Notes under the pieces: model-generated
Told to the model about the DNA's origin: nothing
The model's database searches: none
Seen by the model: the letters and a program-made list of their open reading frames with translations, nothing else
Shown here: one piece after another, positions 45,434 to 53,605 of the stretch
Position numbering within the stretch: position 1 is the first letter of the stretch
Layout of the letters: every line of letters begins with the position of its first letter
Position numbers and translations under genes: made by a program
Origin: Thalassobius sp. Cn5-15
GTDB lineage: Bacteria; Pseudomonadota; Alphaproteobacteria; Rhodobacterales; Rhodobacteraceae
Direction: 5' to 3'
NCBI RefSeq assembly: GCF_022347685.1
Contig: NZ_JAKRGF010000006.1
Location: forward strand, 124,001-188,000
Length of the DNA stretch: 64,000 nt

Positions 45434-46789
45434 TTAAATCGCCGAGCTGTGTCCAGCTTTGGACAGATCATAGGCGTCAAAGGCGCGGGCAATCATTCGG
45501 GTCAGCGGGCGCGCGGCCTCTGGGATGAACAGGTCGCCATTGCGGCGGTCCAGCAATCCGGCGAAGGCGCGATCTGCCTCATCCAGCATGCTTTGCAGGC
45601 GTAGTCGGGAGACGTCGAATGTCTCCATCAGCTCCGCACTGTCGATTTTGAAATCGCACATGATCATTTCGATCATCCGGCTGCGTAGGCGGTCTTCATC
45701 GGTAAAGCGGTGCCCTTTGGAGACCGAAAAACGCCCTTCGCGGATCGCACTGGTATGTGCACCGGTTGCGGGCGCGTTCTGCGTGAACCCCTGTGGAAAG
45801 CGCGAGATGGAAGAAGCACCAACCCCGATCAGCACCTCGGCGGTGTCGTCGGTGTAGCCTTGGAAGTTTCGGCGCAGGCGGCCTGTTTTCTGTGCGATGG
45901 TCAGCCCATCGTCCTGCGTGGCAAAGTGATCAATCCCGATCTCTGCATAGTTGTCCCAGACAAACAGGCGGCGCGCGGTTTCAAACAGTTCCAGTCGCTC
46001 TTCTGGGGTGGGCAGGGCATCTGACGGGATCATCTGCTGACGCTTGGCCATCCACGGCACATGCGCATAGCCATAAAGCGCGACGCGATCGGGTTCCAAC
46101 GACAGCAGTTTCTGCACGCTTTCGGTGATGCGTTCCTGACTCTGATGCGGCAGGCCGAACAGGATATCGGCATTCAGGCTGTAGACGCCATGGGCGCGGA
46201 TCGCCTCAACCGCATCGCGGGTGACGTCATAGCCCTGAATACGGCCGATAGTTTGCTGGATTTCATCGTCGAAATCCTGCACCCCGATCGACGCGCGGTT
46301 CATCCCTGCAGCGGCCAGCACCTTCAGGCGGGCATCGTCAATCTCATTGGGATCAATTTCTACCGAAAACTCCGCATTGGGCGCGAAGGGCGCCACATCG
46401 GCAATTGCCTCTGCCAGATCGTTCATCATCTCCGGGCTTAGCAACGTGGGCGTCCCACCGCCCCAATGCAGCCGCGACAGGGTGATGCCTTCGGGCAATT
46501 GCTGTTTCAACAGCTTTAGCTCCGCCTTCAGCGTCTCCAGATAAGCGGCAACAGGAGAATCGCTTTGGGTGCCTTGAGTGCGGCAGGCACAGAACCAGCA
46601 CAACCGGCGACAAAATGGCACATGCACGTATAGCGAGACACTGGATCCAGGCGTTAAGGCACTGATCCAGCTGGCATAATCCGAGCCTGTAATCTCAGGC
46701 GAGAAGTGCGGGGCCGTAGGGTAAGATGTGTAACGCGGGACTTTCGCGTCAAACAGTCCCAGTTTGGCAAGTTGCGTTTTCGTTTCCAT
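45434..46789 (-). CDS. hemN: Oxygen-independent coproporphyrinogen III oxidase
   Basis: A 451-residue radical SAM enzyme that decarboxylates coproporphyrinogen III to protoporphyrinogen IX without oxygen, for heme synthesis. The cluster motif is CRRLCWFC at 60-67 followed by a fourth Cys at 69, in the HemN pattern, and YVHVPFC precedes it; the GGGTPTLLSPEMM and RASIGVQDFD segments agree. The ATG at 46789 gives METKTQLAKLGLFD. It is divergent from fnrL, with an FNR box between them; the same arrangement is described for hemZ/fnrL in Rhodobacter. Confidence 0.96.
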   Translation of the reverse strand: METKTQLAKLGLFDAKVPRYTSYPTAPHFSPEITGSDYASWISALTPGSSVSLYVHVPFCRRLCWFCACRTQGTQSDSPVAAYLETLKAELKLLKQQLPEGITLSRLHWGGGTPTLLSPEMMNDLAEAIADVAPFAPNAEFSVEIDPNEIDDARLKVLAAAGMNRASIGVQDFDDEIQQTIGRIQGYDVTRDAVEAIRAHGVYSLNADILFGLPHQSQERITESVQKLLSLEPDRVALYGYAHVPWMAKRQQMIPSDALPTPEERLELFETARRLFVWDNYAEIGIDHFATQDDGLTIAQKTGRLRRNFQGYTDDTAEVLIGVGASSISRFPQGFTQNAPATGAHTSAIREGRFSVSKGHRFTDEDRLRSRMIEMIMCDFKIDSAELMETFDVSRLRLQSMLDEADRAFAGLLDRRNGDLFIPEAARPLTRMIARAFDAYDLSKAGHSSAI

Positions 46790-46825
46790 GCTAATAGCCT
46801 TTATGGAAAGGGAGGCACCCCCTCC

Positions 46826-46839
46826 TTGACCCAGATCAA
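46826..46839. promoter_or_regulatory. FNR-type box between hemN and fnrL
   Basis: TTGAC-CCAG-ATCAA matches the FNR consensus (TTGAT-N4-ATCAA) at nine of ten positions. It lies 37 bases before hemN and 14 before fnrL. The closeness to fnrL suggests autorepression; activation of hemN from here would need a start site almost at the ATG. Confidence 0.85.
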
Positions 46840-46853
46840 GCGCGAATGGTCCA

Positions 46854-47600
46854 ATGTTAAAAGAGCTATCCCTCTCCACGCCGCACGATTGTGCGGACTG
46901 TCCGATTCGTCACAGGGCTGTATGCGCCCGCTGTGACGCCGATGAATTGGAGCTGTTGGACGATATCAAATACTACCGCAGCTTTCAGGCGGGACAGACC
47001 GTTGTGTGGTCCGGTGATCAGATGGATTTTGTCGGGTCGGTTGTATCCGGCATCGCCACCCTGACCCAAACCATGGAGGATGGGCGCACCCAGATGGTGG
47101 GTTTGCTGCTGCCCAGTGACTTTGTCGGGCGTCCGGGGCGTGATGGTTCGGCCTACGATGTGGTTGCGACCACGGATCTGGTGATGTGCTGCTTCCGCAA
47201 AAAACCGTTTGAGAAGATGATGGTGGATACTCCCCATATCGCGCAGCGGCTCTTGGAAATGACGCTGGATGAATTGGACGCGGCGCGAGAATGGATGTTG
47301 GTTCTGGGTCGGAAAACCGCGCGTGAGAAGATCGCCAGTCTATTGTCGATCATCGCGCGACGCGACGCGACGCTGCATCTGCGGCCTGCGAAGGGCAAGC
47401 TGGTGTTTGATCTGCCACTAACCCGTGAGGCTATGGCGGATTATCTGGGTCTGACGCTGGAAACGGTTAGCCGCCAGATCTCGGCGTTGAAACGTGACGG
47501 TGTCATCCATCTGGAGGGAAAGCGTCACGTGACCGTGCCCGATCTGGACCGGCTGTTGATCGAGGCGGGCGATGACAGCGACGGCGGTGTCTTTGCCTAA
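46854..47600 (+). CDS. fnrL: Crp/Fnr-family oxygen-sensing regulator
   Basis: A 248-residue FnrL protein. N-terminal Cys at 13, 16, 24 and 27 (HDCADCPIRHRAVCARC) and a Cys pair at 112-113 provide the ligands for an oxygen-labile 4Fe-4S cluster. A cAMP-binding-type beta-barrel follows, then the dimer helix and a helix-turn-helix with LTLETVSRQISAL; the ExxSR order (E, S, R) reads the TTGAT half-site in FNR. It activates microaerobic genes. FNR boxes occur before ccoN, the UspA gene and ccoG in this window, its likely targets. Confidence 0.95.
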   Translation: MLKELSLSTPHDCADCPIRHRAVCARCDADELELLDDIKYYRSFQAGQTVVWSGDQMDFVGSVVSGIATLTQTMEDGRTQMVGLLLPSDFVGRPGRDGSAYDVVATTDLVMCCFRKKPFEKMMVDTPHIAQRLLEMTLDELDAAREWMLVLGRKTAREKIASLLSIIARRDATLHLRPAKGKLVFDLPLTREAMADYLGLTLETVSRQISALKRDGVIHLEGKRHVTVPDLDRLLIEAGDDSDGGVFA

Positions 47601-47639
47601 TTTCTGGATCTGATCGCAGATCGCGCTGGCCTTCAGTCA

Positions 47640-47667
47640 GGCGGGCCTTGTGGTCCGCCTTTTATTT
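47640..47667. terminator. Terminator between fnrL and the UspA gene
   Basis: GGCGGGCC (47640-47647) pairs with GGTCCGCC (47652-47659) around TTGT, with TTTTATTT after it. It serves fnrL; the minus-strand UspA gene ends at 47677 just beyond. Confidence 0.8.
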
Positions 47668-47676
47668 GGCTGATGA

Positions 47677-48516
47677 TCAGTGCGCCATGAAAACAGGAAC
47701 CGGCGACAGCTCCAGCATGTCGCGGGTTGCCCCGCCCAAGATAGCCTCGCGGAAGCGCGAATGCCCGTAGGCGCCCATCACCACCATGTCAGAGGCCCCA
47801 TCGGTCACGTGGCGCAGGATCACATCTGCAACGCGCGGCATGGTTTTGGACAGAACGTCAATTTCGGTGCGCACGCCGTGGCGGGCCAGAAACTGTGACA
47901 GCCGCCCACCGGGGTCGGACCGCTCCGGCCCGTGCTGGGGCGGGTCGATCACTGCAACGCGTACGCGCTCGGCTTCTTTCAGGAGGGGCAGGGCAGCACG
48001 GGCAGCGGAGAGCGCTTCCGGGCTTTCGTTCCAGGCAAGGGTAATTGTTTTCGGATCCCGCAAAGGGGCCGTGTTTGCTGGTGTCAGCAGAACTGGCACG
48101 CGACCATCGAACAGCATTGCCTCGACAATCGCTTCCAGTTCGATACCACAGCCCTCCCCATAGGGTTTGGCTGCGATCGCCAGATCGCAGAAACGGGCGT
48201 GATTGCCCACATGACGGCCCAGGTCAGCAAGCTGCGTCGCACCACTGGTCACACCCCAGAGGCAGTCCTGCCCGGCCAGATGTTGTTCCGCAGCCTTATT
48301 CAGGCTCTCGGCGGTTTCGCGAGCGCGTTCGATCGTTTGTTGAATCACCAGCGCGTTGCCGCTGCCGTAGTAATAGCCAGCCTGCGTGCGATCGACGCCA
48401 AGGCACAAGGTTTCCAGATGGGCGTCATATTTCCGGGCCAGAACGGTGGACTGATCAAGCAGTCCGGGCAGTAGGTCCGGATCGGACAGCACAGAAAACA
48501 GTGATTTGAAAGCCAT
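47677..48516 (-). CDS. Universal stress protein (UspA family), double domain size
   Basis: A 279-residue protein of the tandem-Usp size. The C-terminal domain is clear: DMVVMGAYGHSRFREAILGGATRDML is the ATP-binding G-x2-G-x9-G-S/T-like signature, ending in SPVPVFMAH. The N-terminal domain is more degenerate. The start is the ATG at 48516 (MAFKSLFSVL); upstream codons are open but not family-like. A perfect-spacing FNR box lies 63 bases upstream, so it is probably induced when oxygen is low, as are several Usp proteins beside cco genes in proteobacteria. Confidence 0.9.
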   Translation of the reverse strand: MAFKSLFSVLSDPDLLPGLLDQSTVLARKYDAHLETLCLGVDRTQAGYYYGSGNALVIQQTIERARETAESLNKAAEQHLAGQDCLWGVTSGATQLADLGRHVGNHARFCDLAIAAKPYGEGCGIELEAIVEAMLFDGRVPVLLTPANTAPLRDPKTITLAWNESPEALSAARAALPLLKEAERVRVAVIDPPQHGPERSDPGGRLSQFLARHGVRTEIDVLSKTMPRVADVILRHVTDGASDMVVMGAYGHSRFREAILGGATRDMLELSPVPVFMAH

Positions 48517-48578
48517 TTGGCGTGATCTCCTGACCGGTTGATTGGGGTAATGCGTACGGTCATCCCCCTGAGCCCGCT

Positions 48579-48592
48579 TTGACACGCATCAA
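48579..48592 (-). promoter_or_regulatory. FNR-type box before the UspA gene
   Basis: TTGAC-ACGC-ATCAA; nine of ten consensus positions. Its centre is about 70 bases from the UspA ATG, which leaves room for a start site at the class II distance of about 41 bases. Confidence 0.8.
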
Positions 48593-48635
48593 AGCGCGTA
48601 TGGTGTATGATAGAAGATATTTACCGAGCAGAGTC

Positions 48636-48649
48636 TTGATGCAGATCAA
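48636..48649 (+). promoter_or_regulatory. FNR box before ccoN
   Basis: TTGAT-GCAG-ATCAA is a full match to the FNR consensus, about 100 bases before the ccoN start; activation at the usual class II spacing would give a 5' leader near 60 bases. Confidence 0.92.
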
Positions 48650-48742
48650 GGCGCCGAAACGCATGGAAACGCACAAAACCGCCAGTCTGGAACCGCCCGC
48701 GCGAAAAAGAATCACGCGGGTTCAGAGACGAAGGGACGCAAA

Positions 48743-50347
48743 ATGGTTAACTACATCAAGCTGATCGTGCTTGGTTTGGCTGCGCTTGGGGCGCTGATTG
48801 CAGCCAACTATGGTCGCGATCTGGCCTACACCGTGAATATGCTGATTGCAGCGTCGTTCGCGATCGTGGCCTTTATTTATACACTGCGCCGGACCGATGA
48901 GCCGGTTGGCGCTGATGTATCGGGTGAATATCTGGATGGCGTGATCCGCTTCGGCGTGATCGCGACCGCCTTCTGGGGAGTGGTGGGCTTCCTTGTGGGT
49001 GTGGTCATCGCATTCCAGCTGGCTTTCCCGGTACTCAACCTCGAATTCATGCAGGGCTACACCAACTTTGGTCGTCTGCGCCCGCTGCACACCTCGGCGG
49101 TGATTTTCGCATTCGGCGGGAACGCACTGCTGGCCACCTCTTTCTACATCGTACAGCGGACCTCTGCTGCGCGTCTTTGGGGCGGCAATCTGGCGTGGTT
49201 CGTTTTCTGGGGCTACCAGCTGTTCATCCTGATGGCGGCAACCGGCTACCTGCTGGGCGCAACCAACGGCAAGGAATACGCTGAACCCGAATGGCACATC
49301 GACCTGTGGCTGACCGTCGTATGGGTTTGCTACCTGTTGGTCTTCGCTGGCACCATCATGAAGCGGAAAGAACCCCACATCTACGTGGCCAACTGGTTCT
49401 TCCTGGCCTTCATCATCACTATCGCCATGCTGCACATCGTCAACAACCTGGCGATCCCGGTTTCGATCTTCGGCTCCAAGTCGGTTCAGGTCTTCGCTGG
49501 TGTTCAGGACGCGATGGTTCAGTGGTGGTACGGTCACAACGCTGTGGGTTTCTTCCTGACCGCGGGCTTCCTCGGCATGATGTACTACTTTGTTCCGAAA
49601 CAGGCTGAGCGTCCGGTTTATTCCTATAAACTGTCGATCATCCACTTCTGGGCGCTGATCTTCCTGTACATCTGGGCCGGTCCGCACCACCTGCACTACA
49701 CCGCGCTGCCTGACTGGGCTTCGACCCTTGGCATGGTGTTCTCGGTTGTTCTGTGGATGCCCAGCTGGGGCGGCATGATCAACGGTCTGATGACCCTGTC
49801 GGGTGCATGGGACAAACTGCGCACCGACCCTGTGATCCGTATGATGGTGATCTCGATCGGCTTTTACGGCATGTCGACCTTCGAAGGTCCGATGATGTCG
49901 ATCCGCGCTGTGAACTCGCTGTCGCACTACACGGACTGGACCATTGGCCACGTACACTCTGGCGCATTGGGCTGGAACGGTATGATCACCTTTGGTGCGC
50001 TGTACTTCCTGGTGCCCAAACTGTGGAACCGCACAGGTCTGTACAGTCTGCGTCTGGTATCTTGGCACTTCTGGCTGGCCACAATCGGCATCATCTTCTA
50101 CGCCGCCTCCATGTGGGTGACCGGCATCATGGAAGGCCTGATGTGGCGTGAAGTTGACGCTAATGGCTTCTTGGTGAACTCTTTCGCCGACACCGTAAGC
50201 GCCAAGTTCCCAATGTATGTGGTGCGCGGTCTGGGTGGGGTTATGTTCCTCGCTGGTGCCATCATCATGTGCTACAACCTCTGGATGACTGCGAAACGCG
50301 CCCCGGCCGCTGAGGCTCAGGGCCCCGTTGCAGTCCCGGCTGAATAA
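48743..50347 (+). CDS. ccoN: Cytochrome cbb3 oxidase subunit I
   Basis: A 534-residue subunit with about 12 membrane segments that binds the low-spin heme and the heme b3-CuB centre of the high-affinity oxidase. The heme ligands are in [15 protein letters not shown] and [11 protein letters not shown] and later [11 protein letters not shown]; the H-x-H-H motif of the CuB region is visible in GPHHLHYT. Clear, conserved text with strong codon bias. The preceding FNR box shows microaerobic control. Confidence 0.98.
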   Translation: MVNYIKLIVLGLAALGALIAANYGRDLAYTVNMLIAASFAIVAFIYTLRRTDEPVGADVSGEYLDGVIRFGVIATAFWGVVGFLVGVVIAFQLAFPVLNLEFMQGYTNFGRLRPLHTSAVIFAFGGNALLATSFYIVQRTSAARLWGGNLAWFVFWGYQLFILMAATGYLLGATNGKEYAEPEWHIDLWLTVVWVCYLLVFAGTIMKRKEPHIYVANWFFLAFIITIAMLHIVNNLAIPVSIFGSKSVQVFAGVQDAMVQWWYGHNAVGFFLTAGFLGMMYYFVPKQAERPVYSYKLSIIHFWALIFLYIWAGPHHLHYTALPDWASTLGMVFSVVLWMPSWGGMINGLMTLSGAWDKLRTDPVIRMMVISIGFYGMSTFEGPMMSIRAVNSLSHYTDWTIGHVHSGALGWNGMITFGALYFLVPKLWNRTGLYSLRLVSWHFWLATIGIIFYAASMWVTGIMEGLMWREVDANGFLVNSFADTVSAKFPMYVVRGLGGVMFLAGAIIMCYNLWMTAKRAPAAEAQGPVAVPAE

Positions 50348-50361
50348 GGAGGGCCGGACAG

Positions 50362-51093
50362 ATGGCAATTCTTGATAAACACGCGATCCTCGAGAAAAAC
50401 GTTACCCTATTGGCAATCTTTGCCTTTCTGGTGGTAACCATCGGCGGCATCGTGCAAATCGCACCGCTGTTCTGGCTGGAAAACACCATCGAGGATGTCG
50501 AGGGCATGCGCCCTTACACCCCGCTGGAACTGGCTGGCCGTGAAATCTACCTGCGCGAAGGCTGCTATGTCTGCCACAGTCAGATGATCCGCCCGATGCG
50601 CGACGAACATGAGCGGTACGGCCACTACTCGCTGGCTGCGGAATCGAAATACGATCACCCGCACCAGTGGGGGTCCAAACGGACCGGCCCTGATCTGGCC
50701 CGTGTTGGCGGTCGCTATTCGGATGAATGGCATGCTGATCACCTGCGCGATCCGCAATCGGTGGTGCCGGAATCGGTGATGCCGAAATATGGCTACCTTG
50801 AGCATGTGAAGCTGGACAGCCGCTACATCGGTGATCTGATGGCGACCAACCGTATCGTAGGTGTGCCTTATACCGACGATATGATCGCCAACGCTCAGAC
50901 CGATTTTGCGGCGCAGGCAGACCCTGACAGCGACTATGACGGTCTATTGGAACGTTATGGTGAAGAGTCGGTTCAGGTGCGTAACTTTGATGGCACGGCT
51001 GACCTGACCGAAGCGGATGCGCTGATCGCCTATCTGCAGATGCTGGGCACTCTGGTTGATTTCTCGACCTTCACCCCTGACGCAAGCCGCTAA
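50362..51093 (+). CDS. ccoO: Cytochrome cbb3 oxidase subunit II
   Basis: A 243-residue monoheme cytochrome c with one N-terminal membrane helix (about 12-34). Heme motif CYVCH at 68-72 is followed by [10 protein letters not shown], the CcoO fingerprint; the sixth ligand Met is in SVMPKYGYL. It passes electrons towards CcoN. Starts 14 bases after ccoN. Confidence 0.97.
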   Translation: MAILDKHAILEKNVTLLAIFAFLVVTIGGIVQIAPLFWLENTIEDVEGMRPYTPLELAGREIYLREGCYVCHSQMIRPMRDEHERYGHYSLAAESKYDHPHQWGSKRTGPDLARVGGRYSDEWHADHLRDPQSVVPESVMPKYGYLEHVKLDSRYIGDLMATNRIVGVPYTDDMIANAQTDFAAQADPDSDYDGLLERYGEESVQVRNFDGTADLTEADALIAYLQMLGTLVDFSTFTPDASR

Positions 51094-51107
51094 GGAGGGA
51101 TCAGGAC

Positions 51108-51299
51108 ATGGAAACCTATTCCCTGCTTAGAGAGTTTGCGGATAGCTGGATGCTCTTGACGCTGTTTGGGTTCTTCGTAGGGGTCGTGTTCTTCGTAATG
51201 CGCCCCGGAAGCACCAAAACTTATAGCAACGTCGCGGATATCCCCTTCCGGCACGAAGACAAGCCCGCTGCGCGCAGCGGCGACGCCAAGGAGGCGTGA
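51108..51299 (+). CDS. ccoQ: Cytochrome cbb3 oxidase subunit CcoQ
   Basis: A 63-residue single-span protein: hydrophobic segment MLLTLFGFFVGVVFFVM, then FRPGS-like turn (MRPGSTKTYSN) and a charged tail. CcoQ stabilises the oxidase. It lies 14 bases after ccoO and 3 before ccoP. Confidence 0.95.
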   Translation: METYSLLREFADSWMLLTLFGFFVGVVFFVMRPGSTKTYSNVADIPFRHEDKPAARSGDAKEA

Positions 51300-51302
51300 G
51301 AA

Positions 51303-52172
51303 ATGGCTAAAAAACCAACGCAACACCAAGACGTCGGCACCACGGGCCATTCCTGGGACGGCATCGAGGAACTGAACACGCCGCTGCCACGCTGGTGGCT
51401 GTGGACCTTCTACGCCTGTATCGTCTGGGGCCTCTACTATGTGGTCGCTTACCCTGCATGGCCACTGCTGAAAGAAGCCACACCCGGCTTGCTGGGATTT
51501 TCGACCCGCGGTGAAGTCGCTCAAGACATTGCCGAGTTCGAAGCGCGTCAGGCACCGATGAATACCAAGCTGGTTTCGGCCGAACTGACTGCAATCGCGG
51601 ATGATGCAGAGCTGGTAGGCTATGCAAATTCGGCTGGTGCGGCGGTGTTCAAAACCTGGTGTGCCCAGTGTCACGGCTCCGGTGCGGACGGTGCGGTGGG
51701 CTATCCCAGCCTGATCGACGATGACTGGCTCTGGGGGGGGGATATCGAATCGATCCACACCACCATCACTGTCGGCGTGCGTCAGCCCACCGATGATGAC
51801 TACCTGCGTCAGTCGGAAATGCCGGCTTTCGGCAAGGACGAACTGCTGGAGTCAGAGCAGATCGATCAGGTCGTTAACTATGTGATGTCGCTGTCGGGTG
51901 AGCCCAAGGATGCCACCATGATTGCAGAGGGTGCGGTTGTTTTCGAAGAAAACTGCGCATCCTGCCACGGCGAAAGTGGTGAAGGTGACATAGATCAAGG
52001 TGCACCGGCGCTGGCTGATGCAATCTGGCTCTATGGCGGCAGTTACGACGCCATCCGCGAGTCGGTCTACAATGCCCGTTATGGCGCAATGCCTGCTTGG
52101 GCGAACCGCCTCTCCGAGGCAGAGATCCGTGCGGTAGCCACCTACGTCCACACCCGTGGTGGTGGTCAGTAA
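51303..52172 (+). CDS. ccoP: Cytochrome cbb3 oxidase subunit III (diheme cytochrome c)
   Basis: A 289-residue subunit with an N-terminal helix (about 31-52) after the GIEELNTPLPRWW motif, and two cytochrome c domains with CAQCH at 120-124 and CASCH at 218-222. The axial Met are in SEMPAFG and GAMPAWANRL. It takes electrons from soluble or membrane cytochromes c. The last gene of ccoNOQP. Confidence 0.97.
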   Translation: MAKKPTQHQDVGTTGHSWDGIEELNTPLPRWWLWTFYACIVWGLYYVVAYPAWPLLKEATPGLLGFSTRGEVAQDIAEFEARQAPMNTKLVSAELTAIADDAELVGYANSAGAAVFKTWCAQCHGSGADGAVGYPSLIDDDWLWGGDIESIHTTITVGVRQPTDDDYLRQSEMPAFGKDELLESEQIDQVVNYVMSLSGEPKDATMIAEGAVVFEENCASCHGESGEGDIDQGAPALADAIWLYGGSYDAIRESVYNARYGAMPAWANRLSEAEIRAVATYVHTRGGGQ

Positions 52173-52285
52173 CACCGAAATACCCCGGGGCGTTTCCCGA
52201 CGCCCCAGGGGCTGGCACCGGCTCTTCCGTCCTGTTCGCGCGTTTCCTGGAAGGCCGGTGCCGCTTTTGTTTGGTTCTTGGTTCC

Positions 52286-52315
52286 GCCCCGCAGTTTTGT
52301 CGGGGCTTTTTTCTT
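52286..52315 (+). terminator. Terminator after ccoNOQP
   Basis: Stem GCCCCG (52286-52291) with CGGGGC (52301-52306), nine-base loop, then TTTTTTCTT. Confidence 0.88.
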
Positions 52316-52412
52316 GCCCGCTTACGGATTGCGTTTTGGCGGGTGGTTTGCGGGGCCCTGTTTCTCTCGTAGTTTCATGCGTGGTTTTGCAGCCCGATGA
52401 TCCGGCTGTATT

Positions 52413-52457
52413 CTGTTGGCCCTGTTGGCCCTGTTGGCCCTGTTGGCCCTGTTGGCC
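52413..52457. repeat. Tandem repeat CTGTTGGCC x5
   Basis: Five exact, uninterrupted copies of a 9-base unit in non-coding sequence between the ccoP terminator and the LysR gene. The absence of any variation suggests recent expansion or active slippage. Confidence 0.97.
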
Positions 52458-52626
52458 ACCTCAGGGGCGGGCCGCGCTGCGTCTTGGCGGGTTGCAGTGA
52501 GGAAGCTTTGCGCGAAGATGTTAAACATGATCTAATACTCCTGTCGGCTGTTTGATCTCATTCTGCCCCTGCTTTATGAGTTTGGCGACTGCACTTCGGA
52601 TTTCCTCATGTAAGGTGGCCTTACAA

Positions 52627-53511
52627 ATGGGTTGGCGTTCTCTTCCACCGATGACGGCATTGCGGGCCTTTCTGGCCTTTTATGAAACCGGCAACATGGC
52701 TGCCGCTGGCCGATCGTTGAATGTCAGTCACGCCGCTATTTCGCAGCAGATCAAGGCGCTGGAGGGAGAGCTGGGCCTGATGCTTCTGGATCGGCGCGGC
52801 CGTCAGACACACCTGACAGCTGCGGGGCTGCAACTGGCCGAAGCGACAGCACGCGGATTTGGCGAGGTTGAACGTGTAGTGGAGGATCTGACAGGCGGCG
52901 CTGCCAGCCGTCCGGTGCAAATCTCTGCCACGCCGTCATTTGCTGCGGCATGGCTGATGCCGCGATTGGCTGAATTTCGTAGCAAACACCCTGATGTGGC
53001 CCTGATGATCGACCCCTCTGCCGAGGTAAAGGCGCTGGAGCCGGGAGGTATTGATGTGGCGTTGCGCTACGGTGATGGCCACTGGCCGGGATTGGAGGCA
53101 CGCCTGCTGGTACTTTCGCCCGTGGTGCTTGTCGTGGCGCCTGCATTGGTGCCGGAAACGCCTGATCTGCAGCCGGAAGATCTGCTAACCCTGCCGTGGT
53201 TACAAGAACTGGGCACCCATGAAGCCAGCAAATGGTTGCGCCAGCGCGGGGTGATCGGGGATCCGGCGTTGGGCATGTCGTCGATGCCGGGCAACCTGAT
53301 GCTGGAAGCGCTGCGATCAGGGCAGGGCGTCGGGGTCTGTGCGCGTGCCTTGATCGAATCTGACATTCAGGCGGGGCGCCTGCGGGTTCTATTTGAGGAG
53401 GAAGACGCCGCGGAGCGACCCAAAGGTTACCACATGGTCACGCGCCCGGGCGTAAAACGGACATCACTAAAGGTATTTTCGAACTGGTTGGTGCGACAAA
53501 GCGGCCAATAG
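52627..53511 (+). CDS. LysR-family regulator, GcvA-like
   Basis: A 294-residue regulator from the ATG at 52627 (MGWRSLPPMTALRAF; an open frame runs 25 codons further upstream). The winged helix covers about 6-65, with SLPPMTALRAFLAFYETGN and NVSHAAISQQIKALEGELG, in the GcvA manner, and the effector domain follows with the SATPSFAAAWLMPRLAEF segment characteristic of the GcvA/AmpR branch. Its site between ccoNOQP and ccoGHIS is unusual; there is no sequence sign that it controls either. An FNR box sits between it and ccoG. Confidence 0.88.
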   Translation: MGWRSLPPMTALRAFLAFYETGNMAAAGRSLNVSHAAISQQIKALEGELGLMLLDRRGRQTHLTAAGLQLAEATARGFGEVERVVEDLTGGAASRPVQISATPSFAAAWLMPRLAEFRSKHPDVALMIDPSAEVKALEPGGIDVALRYGDGHWPGLEARLLVLSPVVLVVAPALVPETPDLQPEDLLTLPWLQELGTHEASKWLRQRGVIGDPALGMSSMPGNLMLEALRSGQGVGVCARALIESDIQAGRLRVLFEEEDAAERPKGYHMVTRPGVKRTSLKVFSNWLVRQSGQ

Positions 53512-53530
53512 GTGAATTCAAGATGTGAGT

Positions 53531-53544
53531 TTGATACAGGTCAA
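53531..53544 (+). promoter_or_regulatory. FNR-type box before ccoG
   Basis: TTGAT-ACAG-GTCAA, nine of ten consensus positions, about 70 bases before the ccoG start at a good class II distance. It gives ccoGHIS a promoter separate from ccoNOQP. Confidence 0.8.
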
Positions 53545-53605
53545 AGTACGAATGGGGCCGAGTCTGTGAAAAGATACCGAATTCTCTAGCCAACGGAGCG
53601 AGTCC

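Larger units (their letters stand above)
52173..52626. other. 454-base gap between ccoP and the LysR gene
   Basis: Holds, in order, a GC-rich hairpin right after ccoP (52183-52211, no T run), a rho-independent terminator (52286-52315), a five-copy 9-bp tandem repeat (52413-52457), and the likely promoter and ribosome binding site (AAGGTGG near 52613) of the LysR gene. No credible reading frame. Its split position separates ccoNOQP from ccoGHIS. Confidence 0.7.

Noticed and set aside
48722-50368. A 548-codon open frame on the minus strand opposite ccoN
   Set aside because: It is the antisense mirror of a strongly biased GC-rich gene. The protein has no recognisable domain and His/Gln/Arg-rich low-complexity text.
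52413-52457. CRISPR array
   Set aside because: The units are 9 bases, directly joined with no spacers, and no cas genes are nearby; it is a simple tandem repeat.
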